Shown here piece by piece: positions 18,677 through 26,387 of a DNA stretch of 39,094 nucleotides (positions are counted from its first letter, which is position 1; each line of letters opens with the position of its first letter). Below the pieces are notes generated by a model that worked only from the letters and a program-made list of their open reading frames with translations, was not told the DNA's origin and ran no database searches. Position numbers and translations under genes: made by a program. Source of the stretch: Bacteroidales bacterium (GTDB taxonomy: Bacteria; Bacteroidota; Bacteroidia; Bacteroidales; UBA6680). Location of the stretch: assembly GCA_025210735.1 (NCBI GenBank), contig JAOARD010000019.1, positions 1 to 39,094 of the forward strand, given 5' to 3'.

Positions 18677-18832
18677 AAAGATATTATTGTTTATGTGTTA
18701 CATGCTACTATTAAGATATGAAATAAATTGATGGTAATATTAACCTAACCAAAACTTTTTTATGTAAAACACATATAGCGTGACAGATAACACTATGCAC
18801 CTGTAATAAATCAATAAATACTGCCCAATAAA

Positions 18833-18863
18833 TTGGGTTATATCGTCACTTTTTCTAAATTTA
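18833..18863 (+). promoter_or_regulatory. Promoter of the nucleoside phosphorylase gene
   Basis: TTGG at 18833-18836, a 19-base spacer and TAAATTTA at 18856-18863 match the -33/-7 pattern. Transcription would start near 18869, upstream of the ATG at 18899 and downstream of the in-frame TTG at 18833. This decides the start. The rest of the 222-bp gap to the kinase is AT-rich with nothing else recognised. Confidence 0.55.
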
Positions 18864-18898
18864 CTCGGTTTAAGAGTAAACTAATATTTTTTAACAAT

Positions 18899-19771
18899 AT
18901 GAGGAAAATTGAACCATCAGAATTAATAATAAACAAAGACGGTAGTATTTTTCATTTACACCTTAAACCAGAAGATATTGCAGATACAATTCTTCTTGTA
19001 GGTGATCCGGGAAGGGTTGATATTGTAGCTAGTTTCTTTGATTCTGTTGAACACGAATCAAGAAACAGAGAGTTTGTTTCAAAAACAGGATATTATAATA
19101 ATAAGAAGTTTACAGCCCTGTCTACTGGTATTGGAACAGACAATATTGATATTGTAATTAACGAGCTTGATGCTTTGGCAAATATTGATCTGGAGACAAG
19201 AACCGTTAAAGAGCAACACAGAGAGCTTAGTTTTATACGTATTGGTACATCGGGTGCTATTCAGGGCGATGTTGAGGTTGATTCTCCGTTGATATCGAAA
19301 ATGGCAGTTGGTTTTGATGGTCTTCTGAACTTCTACGCAGGAAGAGACGAGATATGTAATAACGATTATGAAGAGGCTTTTATAGATCATACAGGTTGGT
19401 ATAAGAAACTTACAAGCCCATATTTTGTTGAGTCTGACGAGTCGTTAATTAACAAAATGAGCAGTATAGGACGACTTGGTGTAACCATTTCGGCTCCCGG
19501 ATTTTATGGCCCTCAGGGACGTGTATTAAGACTTCCGCTACAGGATTCTGATCTTAACAGCAAGATTGAGAGTTTTGAGTATAATGGCGATAAGATTACA
19601 AACTTTGAGATGGAGTGTTCTGCCATTTACGGATTATCAAAGCTTTTAGGACACAAAGCTGCTACTGTTTGTGCAATTATTGCAAACAGAGTTAATAAGA
19701 CTTACAGTAAGGATTATCATCCTATTGTAAAGAAGCTTATAAAAGATGTTCTTGACAGCCTTTCGGCTTAA
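18899..19771 (+). CDS. Nucleoside phosphorylase (uridine/purine phosphorylase family)
   Basis: The protein has 290 residues starting at MRKIEPSELI. It cleaves nucleosides with phosphate to give base and ribose-1-phosphate in nucleoside salvage. Family motifs are 'ILLVGDPGRVDIV' (phosphate-binding loop), 'TALSTGIGTDNIDIVINELDAL', 'FIRIGTSGAIQGDVEVD' and 'ITNFEMECSAIYGL', where the ME pair contacts the ribose hydroxyls. This is the PNP_UDP_1 fold. The text 'GTSGAIQ' is closer to uridine phosphorylase-like proteins than to DeoD, but base specificity cannot be settled by eye. It is transcribed alone. Confidence 0.93.
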   Translation: MRKIEPSELIINKDGSIFHLHLKPEDIADTILLVGDPGRVDIVASFFDSVEHESRNREFVSKTGYYNNKKFTALSTGIGTDNIDIVINELDALANIDLETRTVKEQHRELSFIRIGTSGAIQGDVEVDSPLISKMAVGFDGLLNFYAGRDEICNNDYEEAFIDHTGWYKKLTSPYFVESDESLINKMSSIGRLGVTISAPGFYGPQGRVLRLPLQDSDLNSKIESFEYNGDKITNFEMECSAIYGLSKLLGHKAATVCAIIANRVNKTYSKDYHPIVKKLIKDVLDSLSA

Positions 19772-19784
19772 TAATATTTCTGGT

Positions 19785-19862
19785 CATACAAGTATATAGC
19801 CTTTTTAGAATGATTAAAAACAGGTTATTACCACCTGTTTGCAGATGCTAAATACTTGTATG
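19785..19862. repeat. Nested inverted repeats between the phosphorylase and SirB1 genes
   Basis: An outer pair CATACAAGTAT (19785-19795) / ATACTTGTATG (19852-19862) is a perfect 11-bp inverted repeat. It encloses an inner pair AAACAGGT (19818-19825) / ACCTGTTT (19833-19840). The inner hairpin lacks a long T-tract. It may act as the terminator of the phosphorylase gene, but the outer pair is unexplained. Confidence 0.6.
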
Positions 19863-19934
19863 GCTAACTTTTATTTCTTTTCTTTATAGTAGAGTAACCC
19901 AACTCAGAGTAAAACTAAACCATATAAAGAGAAG

Positions 19935-20786
19935 ATGCAAAACCAAATTGATACCCTGATTACCCTACTTGAAGATCCTGACCCAAGGGTTTTTGAATCT
20001 ATAGCAATGAAACTTATTGAACTTGGTGTTGATGTTGTTCCTATACTTGAAGAGAAGTGGGAGACAATAGAGAGCATTGAGTCGCAAACAAAGATTGAAG
20101 AGGTTGTTAAACGTATACAGACAGAGCATGCCAAAAACCGATTATCTGAATGGGCAGAGAAAGGCGGAAAAGATCTGTTAGACGGAGTGTTCTGGGTATG
20201 TAAATATCAATATCCGAATATAAACATAAGCAGCATTAAAGAGCAGATAGAGCGCACAGCTGAGAAGATATGGCTTGAGGTAAACGATAACTATACTGCA
20301 CTTGAGAAGATAAGGATTCTGAATCATATATTCTTTACAATAGAGGGGTACGAACGCAGTAAGAAGAACTACCTGTCGCCAAAATGTTACTATATAAATG
20401 AGGTTTTAAGTACAAAATCGGGTAATAGTATATCATTGGGATTAATATATCAGATGGTTGCAAACAAGCTTAACATACCAGTATATGGAATAAACTTACC
20501 CAAAAATTATATACTTGGCTATAAGGATAAATCTTATACAGGTATCGATGTTCTGTTCTATATTAATCCGGATAATAAAGGTTCTGTATTCTCTAAAGAT
20601 GAGATTACACTCTATCTTGAGAAGAATAAAATTGAGAGCAGATCGTACTATTTCTCGCCTACATCAAACATATCTGTAATACATAATTTATTAAGAGAGC
20701 TCTATAACTCTTATAATGACGAGGGAAATAAAGATAAAGCTAATGATATAAAGCAGATTGTTACCGAGGTAGAGAGACATCTTTAA
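19935..20786 (+). CDS. SirB1-family transglutaminase-like protein
   Basis: The protein has 283 residues. The N-terminal 60 residues are helical and HEAT-like ('LEDPDPRVFESIAMKLIELG'). The middle carries the SirB1 pattern 'LEKIRILNHIFFTIEGYERSKKNYLSPKCYYINEVLSTKSGNSISLGLIY', including S/C at the core position. The classic transglutaminase Cys is replaced by Ser in 'GNSISLG', so activity is doubtful. The C-terminus has a TPR-like helical pair ('LYNSYNDEGNKDKANDI'). The family is widespread and its function unknown. No signal peptide is seen. The flanking regions hold inverted repeats on both sides. Confidence 0.87.
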   Translation: MQNQIDTLITLLEDPDPRVFESIAMKLIELGVDVVPILEEKWETIESIESQTKIEEVVKRIQTEHAKNRLSEWAEKGGKDLLDGVFWVCKYQYPNINISSIKEQIERTAEKIWLEVNDNYTALEKIRILNHIFFTIEGYERSKKNYLSPKCYYINEVLSTKSGNSISLGLIYQMVANKLNIPVYGINLPKNYILGYKDKSYTGIDVLFYINPDNKGSVFSKDEITLYLEKNKIESRSYYFSPTSNISVIHNLLRELYNSYNDEGNKDKANDIKQIVTEVERHL

Positions 20787-20830
20787 CAAAGGTATTAAAC
20801 CACTAACAACATAAGCATTACAACAAAATA

Positions 20831-20852
20831 ACGGATATAATATTATATCCGT
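20831..20852. repeat. Perfect 22-bp palindrome (possible terminator)
   Basis: ACGGATATAAT is followed directly by its exact reverse complement. On the minus strand it is followed by TATTTTG, so it may end the minus-strand repeat transcript. It lies 45 bp after the SirB1 stop codon and overlaps the last codons of the heptapeptide-repeat reading frame. Confidence 0.6.
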
Positions 20853-21184
20853 AACAAACACCCATCAATGTTGTAGGCAAATGCTTCTAAGTTGAATGCA
20901 AACATTTCAATATCGTTGGCGAATGTTTCAATGTTGTATGCTAGAGTTTCAATATTGTAGGCAGACATTTCAATGTTAATGGCACCATTGTCAATATTGG
21001 TGGCAAATCCTTCAATGTTGTAGGCAGATATTTCAATGTTGATGGCAGGTGTTTCAATGTGTGCAGAATCAGTTTCTATGTCTGTAGCCCTCTTTTCAAA
21101 CTCTGTAGCATAGATATCAATCACATCAACATCTACGCCTATAGCATTCTTTTCAATGTTTATAGCACGTTTGTCAATGTGCAA
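20843..21184 (-). repeat. 21-nt minisatellite reading as a heptapeptide repeat (A-x-N-I-E-x-x)
   Basis: About 15 imperfect 21-nt units run across this segment. On the minus strand they stay open for 113 codons and read as heptads: AINIEIS, AYNIEGF, ATNIDNG, AINIEMS, AYNIETL, AYNIETF, ANDIEMF, AFNLEAF. The units nearest 21184 are more diverged. The frame has no ATG at its start: the first possible codon is TTG, with an in-frame TGA two codons before it, and the first ATG lies near the middle. It may be a small repetitive protein started at a weak codon, a decayed gene, or non-coding tandem repeats. The open frame and the conserved I-E positions favour past or present coding. Confidence 0.6.
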
Positions 21185-21240
21185 TGCTCATTTGTCCAGA
21201 ACTTATGTATAGACATTTATATTCCGATATTGTCCTGATA

Positions 21241-21264
21241 AAAAAAGAGGTGCTCTTGCACCCC
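21241..21264 (-). terminator. Terminator of the phosphomutase operon
   Basis: The minus-strand stem GGTGC / GCACC, with an AAGA loop, is followed by a T-rich run (TCTTTTTT), beginning about 12 bp after the stop codon. Confidence 0.85.
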
Positions 21265-21275
21265 TTTGTATATTA

Positions 21276-22619
21276 TTAGCTGAATGATTTTATAATGCTA
21301 TCAATCTTATCAACCTTCTCTTTTAACAGTTCATCTGATGATGCCTCTGCCAACAGACGCAGGTATGGTTCTGTGTTTGATGGTCTGATATTAAACCACC
21401 ACTCTTTAAACTCAACTCTGTAGCCATCAAAATCAAGGAATACTCTTGGCTCTTCCTCTTTTATAAAGTGATCTTTTACGGCATCCATAGCCTCTTTTTT
21501 AGCCTCAAGTTTGTAGTTTATCTCACCTGAGTTAGAGTATCTTGTTATTTTAGATATAAGCTCTGATATTGTTACACCATTACGTTTCATATCGCTAACA
21601 ACACCAAGTATAATAAGCGATGCCATAAGAGCACTATCTGAATAAAAGAAGTCTTTAAAGTAGTAGTGTCCGGCAAGCTCACCACCAAACAGACCATCTA
21701 TCTCTTTTAGCTTAGGTGCCGCAAATGCTCTTCCTACACGCCACATAGCAGTCTCGCCACCCATACCAGACAAGTACTCTCCTACCGCAGCAGATGTTCT
21801 GATATCCTGAATAACCTTTGCTTTCACATCTTTATTCTCAAGGAAATAGTGACCTAATACTGCAATCATAAGATCCGGCGATATAAACTCACCTCTCTCA
21901 TCAACAAACATTACACGGTCTGCATCACCATCGTATATTACTCCAATATCAAGCCCATTGTCTTTAACAAGCTTTTTAAGATCTGCAACATTCTCTTGTA
22001 CCAACGGATTTGCCTCGTGGTTAGGGAATGTTCCGTCAAGATCTTCATATATATACATTGGTGCATCGCCAAATACCTGCTTAACCCAGATTCCTGCCAT
22101 TCCGTTTGAACAGTCGATACCTATCTTAAGGTTAGAGATATCTTTTTTGTACTTATTCATAAAGGCAAGGTACTCATCAAAGATATCTATTGTATTTATA
22201 GTTCCCTTTTTATCAACCGGTGCTACTTCGCGAGTTGTTATCATCTTCTGCAACTCACCAAGTCCGGCATCAAAACCAACAGGCATAGCGTCTGTACGCG
22301 AAATCTTCATTCCGTTGTACTCTTTAGGATTATGCGATGCTGTAATCATTACAGATGCATCAAATCCTTTGCTTGCTGTTGCCCAGTATACCATTGGTGT
22401 TGTACATACGCCAACACTGTATACATCTGCACCTCTGTCGGTAATACCTTTTGTAAGGTATTCATAAATTTCGTCTGACGATACACGAACGTCTCTACCT
22501 ACAAGTACCTTATCGGTATTTAGTAGTTCAGGCAGAAAAAATCCAATTTTGTATGCATCTTCTTTGTTGAAATCTTTATTGTAGATTCCTCTTATATCAT
22601 AAGCATGAAAAGCTCCCAT
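21276..22619 (-). CDS. Phosphomannomutase/phosphoglucomutase
   Basis: The protein has 447 residues, typical of the alpha-D-phosphohexomutase family. It interconverts hexose 6- and 1-phosphates for sugar-nucleotide synthesis. The phosphoserine is S95 in TASHNPKEYNGMKI. The metal-binding loop is DGDADR, the sugar-binding loop 'GGELAGHYYF', and the phosphate-binding loop 'RPSNTEPYLR'. GELAGH with H suggests the PMM/PGM class (AlgC/ManB-like) rather than GlmM. It lies 16 bp after the Gate-domain gene and ends in a terminator, so the two form an operon. A link between the two functions is not obvious. Confidence 0.93.
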   Translation of the reverse strand: MGAFHAYDIRGIYNKDFNKEDAYKIGFFLPELLNTDKVLVGRDVRVSSDEIYEYLTKGITDRGADVYSVGVCTTPMVYWATASKGFDASVMITASHNPKEYNGMKISRTDAMPVGFDAGLGELQKMITTREVAPVDKKGTINTIDIFDEYLAFMNKYKKDISNLKIGIDCSNGMAGIWVKQVFGDAPMYIYEDLDGTFPNHEANPLVQENVADLKKLVKDNGLDIGVIYDGDADRVMFVDERGEFISPDLMIAVLGHYFLENKDVKAKVIQDIRTSAAVGEYLSGMGGETAMWRVGRAFAAPKLKEIDGLFGGELAGHYYFKDFFYSDSALMASLIILGVVSDMKRNGVTISELISKITRYSNSGEINYKLEAKKEAMDAVKDHFIKEEEPRVFLDFDGYRVEFKEWWFNIRPSNTEPYLRLLAEASSDELLKEKVDKIDSIIKSFS

Positions 22620-22635
22620 AGTGTATATAATTTTA

Positions 22636-23589
22636 TTATTTGTTTCTTATCAGTAGTTCGGCTCTGCGTACCCATACAACAACTATAGCCAGTACAAAGC
22701 GTGGTATAACAAGCCACCAGAAGCTAAGTCCTATTGCCATAAACAGTAGCGGGTCTTCAAGTTCTGAGTGCGATACTGCAATGTGGTGATTCAACAGGTC
22801 AGCATCTTTTTTGCTCATATTTCCTTTATCTACCTGATCTATCATTACTGCCGATCCGTATGCAAGTCCAAGTGTATTTGCAACAATCCACGAGAATGAT
22901 ACATCTTTAGGCAATCCCATTACTCTGAGGAACGGGCGCAAAACAATACCTAACCATTTGGTTACACCAAACTCTACCAGCAGTTTCTGCATTATCATTA
23001 ACAGTATTATAAGTACCGATATCTTTATTGATAGTATAAGCATATCAAATGCCCAACTCAGGAAGGTATCAAGCATTGATAACTTTTCTGCAACAGCTGC
23101 TCCGGCAACAGGAGCTGTCCAGTCCGGAACAATAAAGTTAAGCAGAGCACCAGCTACAAGGCTTGATATCAGGCGTACCAGAATCATACGTACAGCCGAT
23201 GATCCTGTCTTTTTAAGTACTGCTGTCTCTATAATAAATCCGTGCGATATCAGGCACATTACTGCAAGTATTGTTGCATCGTGCATATCCATACCAAGGG
23301 TGGTTATTACGGCTATTACAGAGTATATATTTGTAAATATACTTGTTATAAGAACAAATGCCGCTTCGCCTGGTAGTCCCATAAGTTCAAAGAACGGAGC
23401 AACCCATCCGGATACCATACCCAATACGCCTGTATAGTTTAGTACTAGCACCAGGAACGATACAGGTATTGTGATCTTAAGCAACCATGTTATTGTCTTT
23501 ATTGCTGCCGGAAGTGGCTCAACAACACAGTGCTTTATTCTGTCGTAAACAGATACTCTTTTGTTATTAAATGCTACACCTGAACTCAT
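22636..23589 (-). CDS. Nucleoside-recognition (Gate) domain membrane protein
   Basis: The protein has 317 residues and about eight transmembrane segments. Two Gate-like halves carry 'GLPGEAAFVLITSIFTNIYSVIAVI' and 'GLPKDVSFSWIVANTLGLAYGSAVM', the usual G-L-P-x-x-x-(A/S) pattern of nucleoside-transporter and SpmA/SpmB-related gates. The substrate is unknown. It heads an operon with the phosphomutase. The leader carries a promoter and an overlapping inverted repeat, so regulation at the start of transcription is possible. Confidence 0.88.
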   Translation of the reverse strand: MSSGVAFNNKRVSVYDRIKHCVVEPLPAAIKTITWLLKITIPVSFLVLVLNYTGVLGMVSGWVAPFFELMGLPGEAAFVLITSIFTNIYSVIAVITTLGMDMHDATILAVMCLISHGFIIETAVLKKTGSSAVRMILVRLISSLVAGALLNFIVPDWTAPVAGAAVAEKLSMLDTFLSWAFDMLILSIKISVLIILLMIMQKLLVEFGVTKWLGIVLRPFLRVMGLPKDVSFSWIVANTLGLAYGSAVMIDQVDKGNMSKKDADLLNHHIAVSHSELEDPLLFMAIGLSFWWLVIPRFVLAIVVVWVRRAELLIRNK

Positions 23590-23622
23590 TATAAAATCAG
23601 TTTACAAATTGTGTTTGTTATT

Positions 23623-23660
23623 CATTCCGTTGTAAAAATTTAACGGAATGTACAAAGGTA
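23623..23660 (-). promoter_or_regulatory. Promoter box with overlapping 9-bp inverted repeat
   Basis: On the minus strand TACCTTTG (23653-23660) is a full -7 match. Immediately downstream CATTCCGTT and AACGGAATG (23642-23650 and 23623-23631 in window numbering) form a perfect 9-bp stem with a 10-base loop, overlapping the predicted start of transcription near 23647. It may be an operator or a 5'-end hairpin. Confidence 0.5.
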
Positions 23661-23699
23661 ATATCTAATGTATAAGATTATATATTTATAATATATTAT

Positions 23700-24152
23700 T
23701 TAGCATATCTTAACCTTAAATACCAGCTTTTTAATCTCACACGGTTTGTTATCTGTAATTCCCGGCATATGAAGATCATCAGGGAAGAGTATCATGAAGT
23801 AACCTTTTTGTAGTGGCATAAGGGTATTTGTACCTTTATAGAATGCCACATCATTTTCGGTACTATACTCTGTTATTACTTCCTGATTGTCAAGTGCAGT
23901 ATAGCCAATCAGTTCGTTGCCTTTAAGCACTATTTGTATATCAAGAAAGTTGTTGTGTTTCTCCAGTTTTCCTTCGGTCAGGCTCTTTGTTGTATATTCA
24001 TCAACATTAAGGTACAGTTTATCCTCAACAATTGTGTGGCGTCCGGCTGTAAAAGCTGATATATCATTAGTAAGTATATAGTCTATTGCCAGATCAAGAT
24101 TGCTGTTTAATCCTTTGTATATGCCAATGTTTTTTAATTTGTCGGTAATCAT
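23700..24152 (-). CDS. YhcH/YjgK/YiaL family protein
   Basis: The protein has 150 residues and a cupin-like beta-barrel fold. Family motifs are 'FTAGRHTIVEDKLYLNVDEY', 'EKHNNFLDIQIVLKGNE' (E, H and D/Q at the metal site) and 'YFMILFPDDLHMPGI', which supplies the second metal-site His. Members are linked to sugar metabolism, such as beta-galactosidase beta subunit or sialic-acid anomer mutarotases. No sugar-utilisation genes are adjacent here. It starts four bases after the end of the Trm11-like gene, so both are on one transcript. Confidence 0.92.
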   Translation of the reverse strand: MITDKLKNIGIYKGLNSNLDLAIDYILTNDISAFTAGRHTIVEDKLYLNVDEYTTKSLTEGKLEKHNNFLDIQIVLKGNELIGYTALDNQEVITEYSTENDVAFYKGTNTLMPLQKGYFMILFPDDLHMPGITDNKPCEIKKLVFKVKIC

Positions 24153-24155
24153 CTG

Positions 24156-25205
24156 CTATTGGTTTTTCTTTGCTACAATAATATCTCGTTTTATCGATTT
24201 GTCTACCATATGTTCAAATCTGTTGTAGGCATCGCTTTTTAAAACGGTAAAGCCATTTGATTCAAATATCTGTGTTAATCGCTGTCTGGATGCTACAAAT
24301 GAGTTCCATGCAAGTACAACTGTACCTCCCGGCTTAAGCACTTTACTCCATGCCGGTACGCAACTGTTAAGTAGCTCAGACGGATTACGTGTACCTGAAC
24401 CACGGTTTACTGTTGTATTTCCGTGTGATATACCGTATGGCAAATCACCAACAATTATGTTAAAGCTATTACGCTTAAAGTATTTATCGGCATCGCTGCT
24501 GTTCCCGTTTATTAACCCAAGTACCTTTCGGTTATCTTCGTCCTTAAACAGATCTTTTGTTTTGGCATATTCAAACTCCGATATGTATATAGCTTCGCTC
24601 TTATTTCGTCCGTATACCTGCCTTTTGTCAGATATATGCTTATATCTCTCTGCCTCAATAAATTTCTTAAAGAACAGATTTGCATCTGCTACAGGTTTTG
24701 GCTCTATCTCAATTCCGCATGCATTAAAGCCATATACGGTTGCCTCAAAAAGTGTTGTTCCGCGTCCGGCAACAGGATCTAACAGGTTTATCTCGTCGTT
24801 ATAGTCAAAATCTGATGATAAAAGAGCTACGTTAATCATCATCTTTGTAAACAGCTCGTTTGTTTTACCCTGATATTTCAGCAATGAGCTTATTTTATCA
24901 TCTATATAGTGGTAGTTTGTTGCGGCAACGGGAGTCAGGTAGTTCTCTCCTTCCCTCTCCTCTTCGCGGTATATAGCAAACACAAACGACAATCTTGATA
25001 CTGTATCAATATCTTGTGCTGATAGCTCACTCTCTGCCTGTATATTAAGGTATCTTATTCCTTTTATCTCTTTTACTGAGATATCTTTGCATTCTGTATT
25101 AAAACGTTCTGATGCTATTGTAAGCTCTGCAAGAGCCAGTTCAGCAGCCAGATTATAGTATACCCTGTTGTGTCCGGGATTTTGTAGTATCAGATAACTA
25201 TACAT
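24156..25205 (-). CDS. Trm11-like SAM-dependent methyltransferase
   Basis: The protein has 349 residues. The first 130 residues have no motif I can name but have the position of a THUMP-like RNA-binding region. The methyltransferase part has the SAM-binding motif 'LLDPVAGRGTTLFEA', an acidic 'GIEIEPKPV', and the catalytic 'DLPYG' of the DPPY/NPPY class that methylates exocyclic amines of guanine in tRNA. A final 'LKPGGTVVLAWNSF' strand completes the Rossmann fold. The substrate (tRNA or another RNA) is inferred from the family. It is followed by the YhcH gene. Confidence 0.87.
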   Translation of the reverse strand: MYSYLILQNPGHNRVYYNLAAELALAELTIASERFNTECKDISVKEIKGIRYLNIQAESELSAQDIDTVSRLSFVFAIYREEEREGENYLTPVAATNYHYIDDKISSLLKYQGKTNELFTKMMINVALLSSDFDYNDEINLLDPVAGRGTTLFEATVYGFNACGIEIEPKPVADANLFFKKFIEAERYKHISDKRQVYGRNKSEAIYISEFEYAKTKDLFKDEDNRKVLGLINGNSSDADKYFKRNSFNIIVGDLPYGISHGNTTVNRGSGTRNPSELLNSCVPAWSKVLKPGGTVVLAWNSFVASRQRLTQIFESNGFTVLKSDAYNRFEHMVDKSIKRDIIVAKKNQ

Positions 25206-25270
25206 TGATAATCAATTTTATTTTATACTGTAAAGCAAGCTATTATGCTTACAGCTGAATATTTGAGGTG

Positions 25271-25278
25271 CAAATATA
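25271..25278 (-). promoter_or_regulatory. -7 box upstream of the Trm11-like gene
   Basis: The minus strand reads TATATTTG, 66 bases before the ATG. The 277-bp divergent gap also holds a 7-bp hairpin, CCTGTAA / TTACAGG (25320-25346), which has no T-tract. Nothing else is recognisable. Confidence 0.45.
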
Positions 25279-25482
25279 AGAAACTGTTTATAATTACTTA
25301 TCTGTTTTTGCTGTTTAAACCTGTAACTCAACATATACATTACAGGTGGTATTAGCAGCAGTATATTTATGGTAAATGGTCATTCATTAGCTTCATTTGC
25401 TTTTTTAGCCAGTTAAAAGCTCTGTTTATCACAAAAAATATTACTTTTATCCGAACCCTAACGTCAAAAAGAGAGGATTTAC

Positions 25483-26346
25483 ATGTATTTTAACAAAATC
25501 ATATTATCATTTATTACCGTTATTACTCTTTGCAATTGTGCAGGAGATAATAGTTTACATTCGCAACAGAGTAGTAAAAAAGAGGTAAGTATTATAAATG
25601 GTAAAGGAGACCGCATTATAACACGTTTTAATGCTCCGGAAGGGTATAAACGTGTAACTACCAAAGAGGGATCATTTGCCAGATATCTTCAGAATCTTAA
25701 GTTAAAACCGGAAGGCGCTGCTGTACTATATTACAATGGTGGCAGGAAATCAAATAACAATGTATACACAGCTGTTGTAGATATGCCTATTGGTAAAAGA
25801 GATTTGCATCAGTGTGCCGATGCTATTATGCGATTAAGAGCGGAGTATCTGTGGTTAAACAAGAGGTATAACGATATACATTTTAACTTTACAAATGGTT
25901 TCAGAGTTGATTACAGCAAGTGGATGAACGGAAAACGTATTGTTGTTAAAGGTAACAGATCGTATTGGATTAATAAAACAGGAGTAGACAGCAGTTACAA
26001 AACATTCTGGCGATATATGGAGACTATATTTATGTATGCCGGAACATTATCGTTATCAGAAGAGTTAAAACACGCTGATGCAAACAGTATGCAGATTGGC
26101 GATATATTTATTCAGGGAGGTTCACCGGGACATGCAGTTGTTGTTGTAGATATGGCTATAAACAAGAATACCGGAGACAAGCTATTTATGCTTGCGCAAA
26201 GTTATATGCCTGCACAGGAGATACAGATACTTACAAACAAATACAATAAGGCTATAAGTCCGTGGTATAAACTGGATTTTGGCAATACATTATATACTCC
26301 TGAATGGACATTTAACAGGACTGACCTAAAAAGATTTACCGAGTAA
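25483..26346 (+). CDS. DUF4846 lipoprotein
   Basis: The protein has 287 residues. It starts MYFNKIILSFITVITLCNC, a lipoprotein signal with the modified cysteine at residue 19. The DUF4846 region covers 'RFNAPEGYKRV', 'GSFARYLQNLKLKP', 'VVDMPIGKRDLHQCADAIMRLRAEYLW', 'WRYMETIFMYAGTLSL' and 'QIGDIFIQGGSPGHAVVVVDMAIN'. The last of these resembles the active site of a cysteine/NlpC-like fold but with no obvious Cys nucleophile. Function is unknown. It is 41 bp upstream of the giant alpha-2-macroglobulin-like gene and probably in the same operon. Confidence 0.88.
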   Translation: MYFNKIILSFITVITLCNCAGDNSLHSQQSSKKEVSIINGKGDRIITRFNAPEGYKRVTTKEGSFARYLQNLKLKPEGAAVLYYNGGRKSNNNVYTAVVDMPIGKRDLHQCADAIMRLRAEYLWLNKRYNDIHFNFTNGFRVDYSKWMNGKRIVVKGNRSYWINKTGVDSSYKTFWRYMETIFMYAGTLSLSEELKHADANSMQIGDIFIQGGSPGHAVVVVDMAINKNTGDKLFMLAQSYMPAQEIQILTNKYNKAISPWYKLDFGNTLYTPEWTFNRTDLKRFTE

Positions 26347-26387
26347 CAGAGATATTTGAACTGAAGAGATTATTTACCAGAATTTAT

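Noticed and set aside
18833..18898. Longer N-terminus for the nucleoside phosphorylase from a TTG at 18833
   Set aside because: The TTG lies in the -33 promoter element and would be upstream of the predicted transcript start. The ATG at 18899 matches the usual family start.
20843..21184. CRISPR-like array from the regular 21-nt spacing
   Set aside because: The repeats are contiguous with no unique spacers, vary throughout, and no cas genes are nearby. A coding minisatellite fits better.
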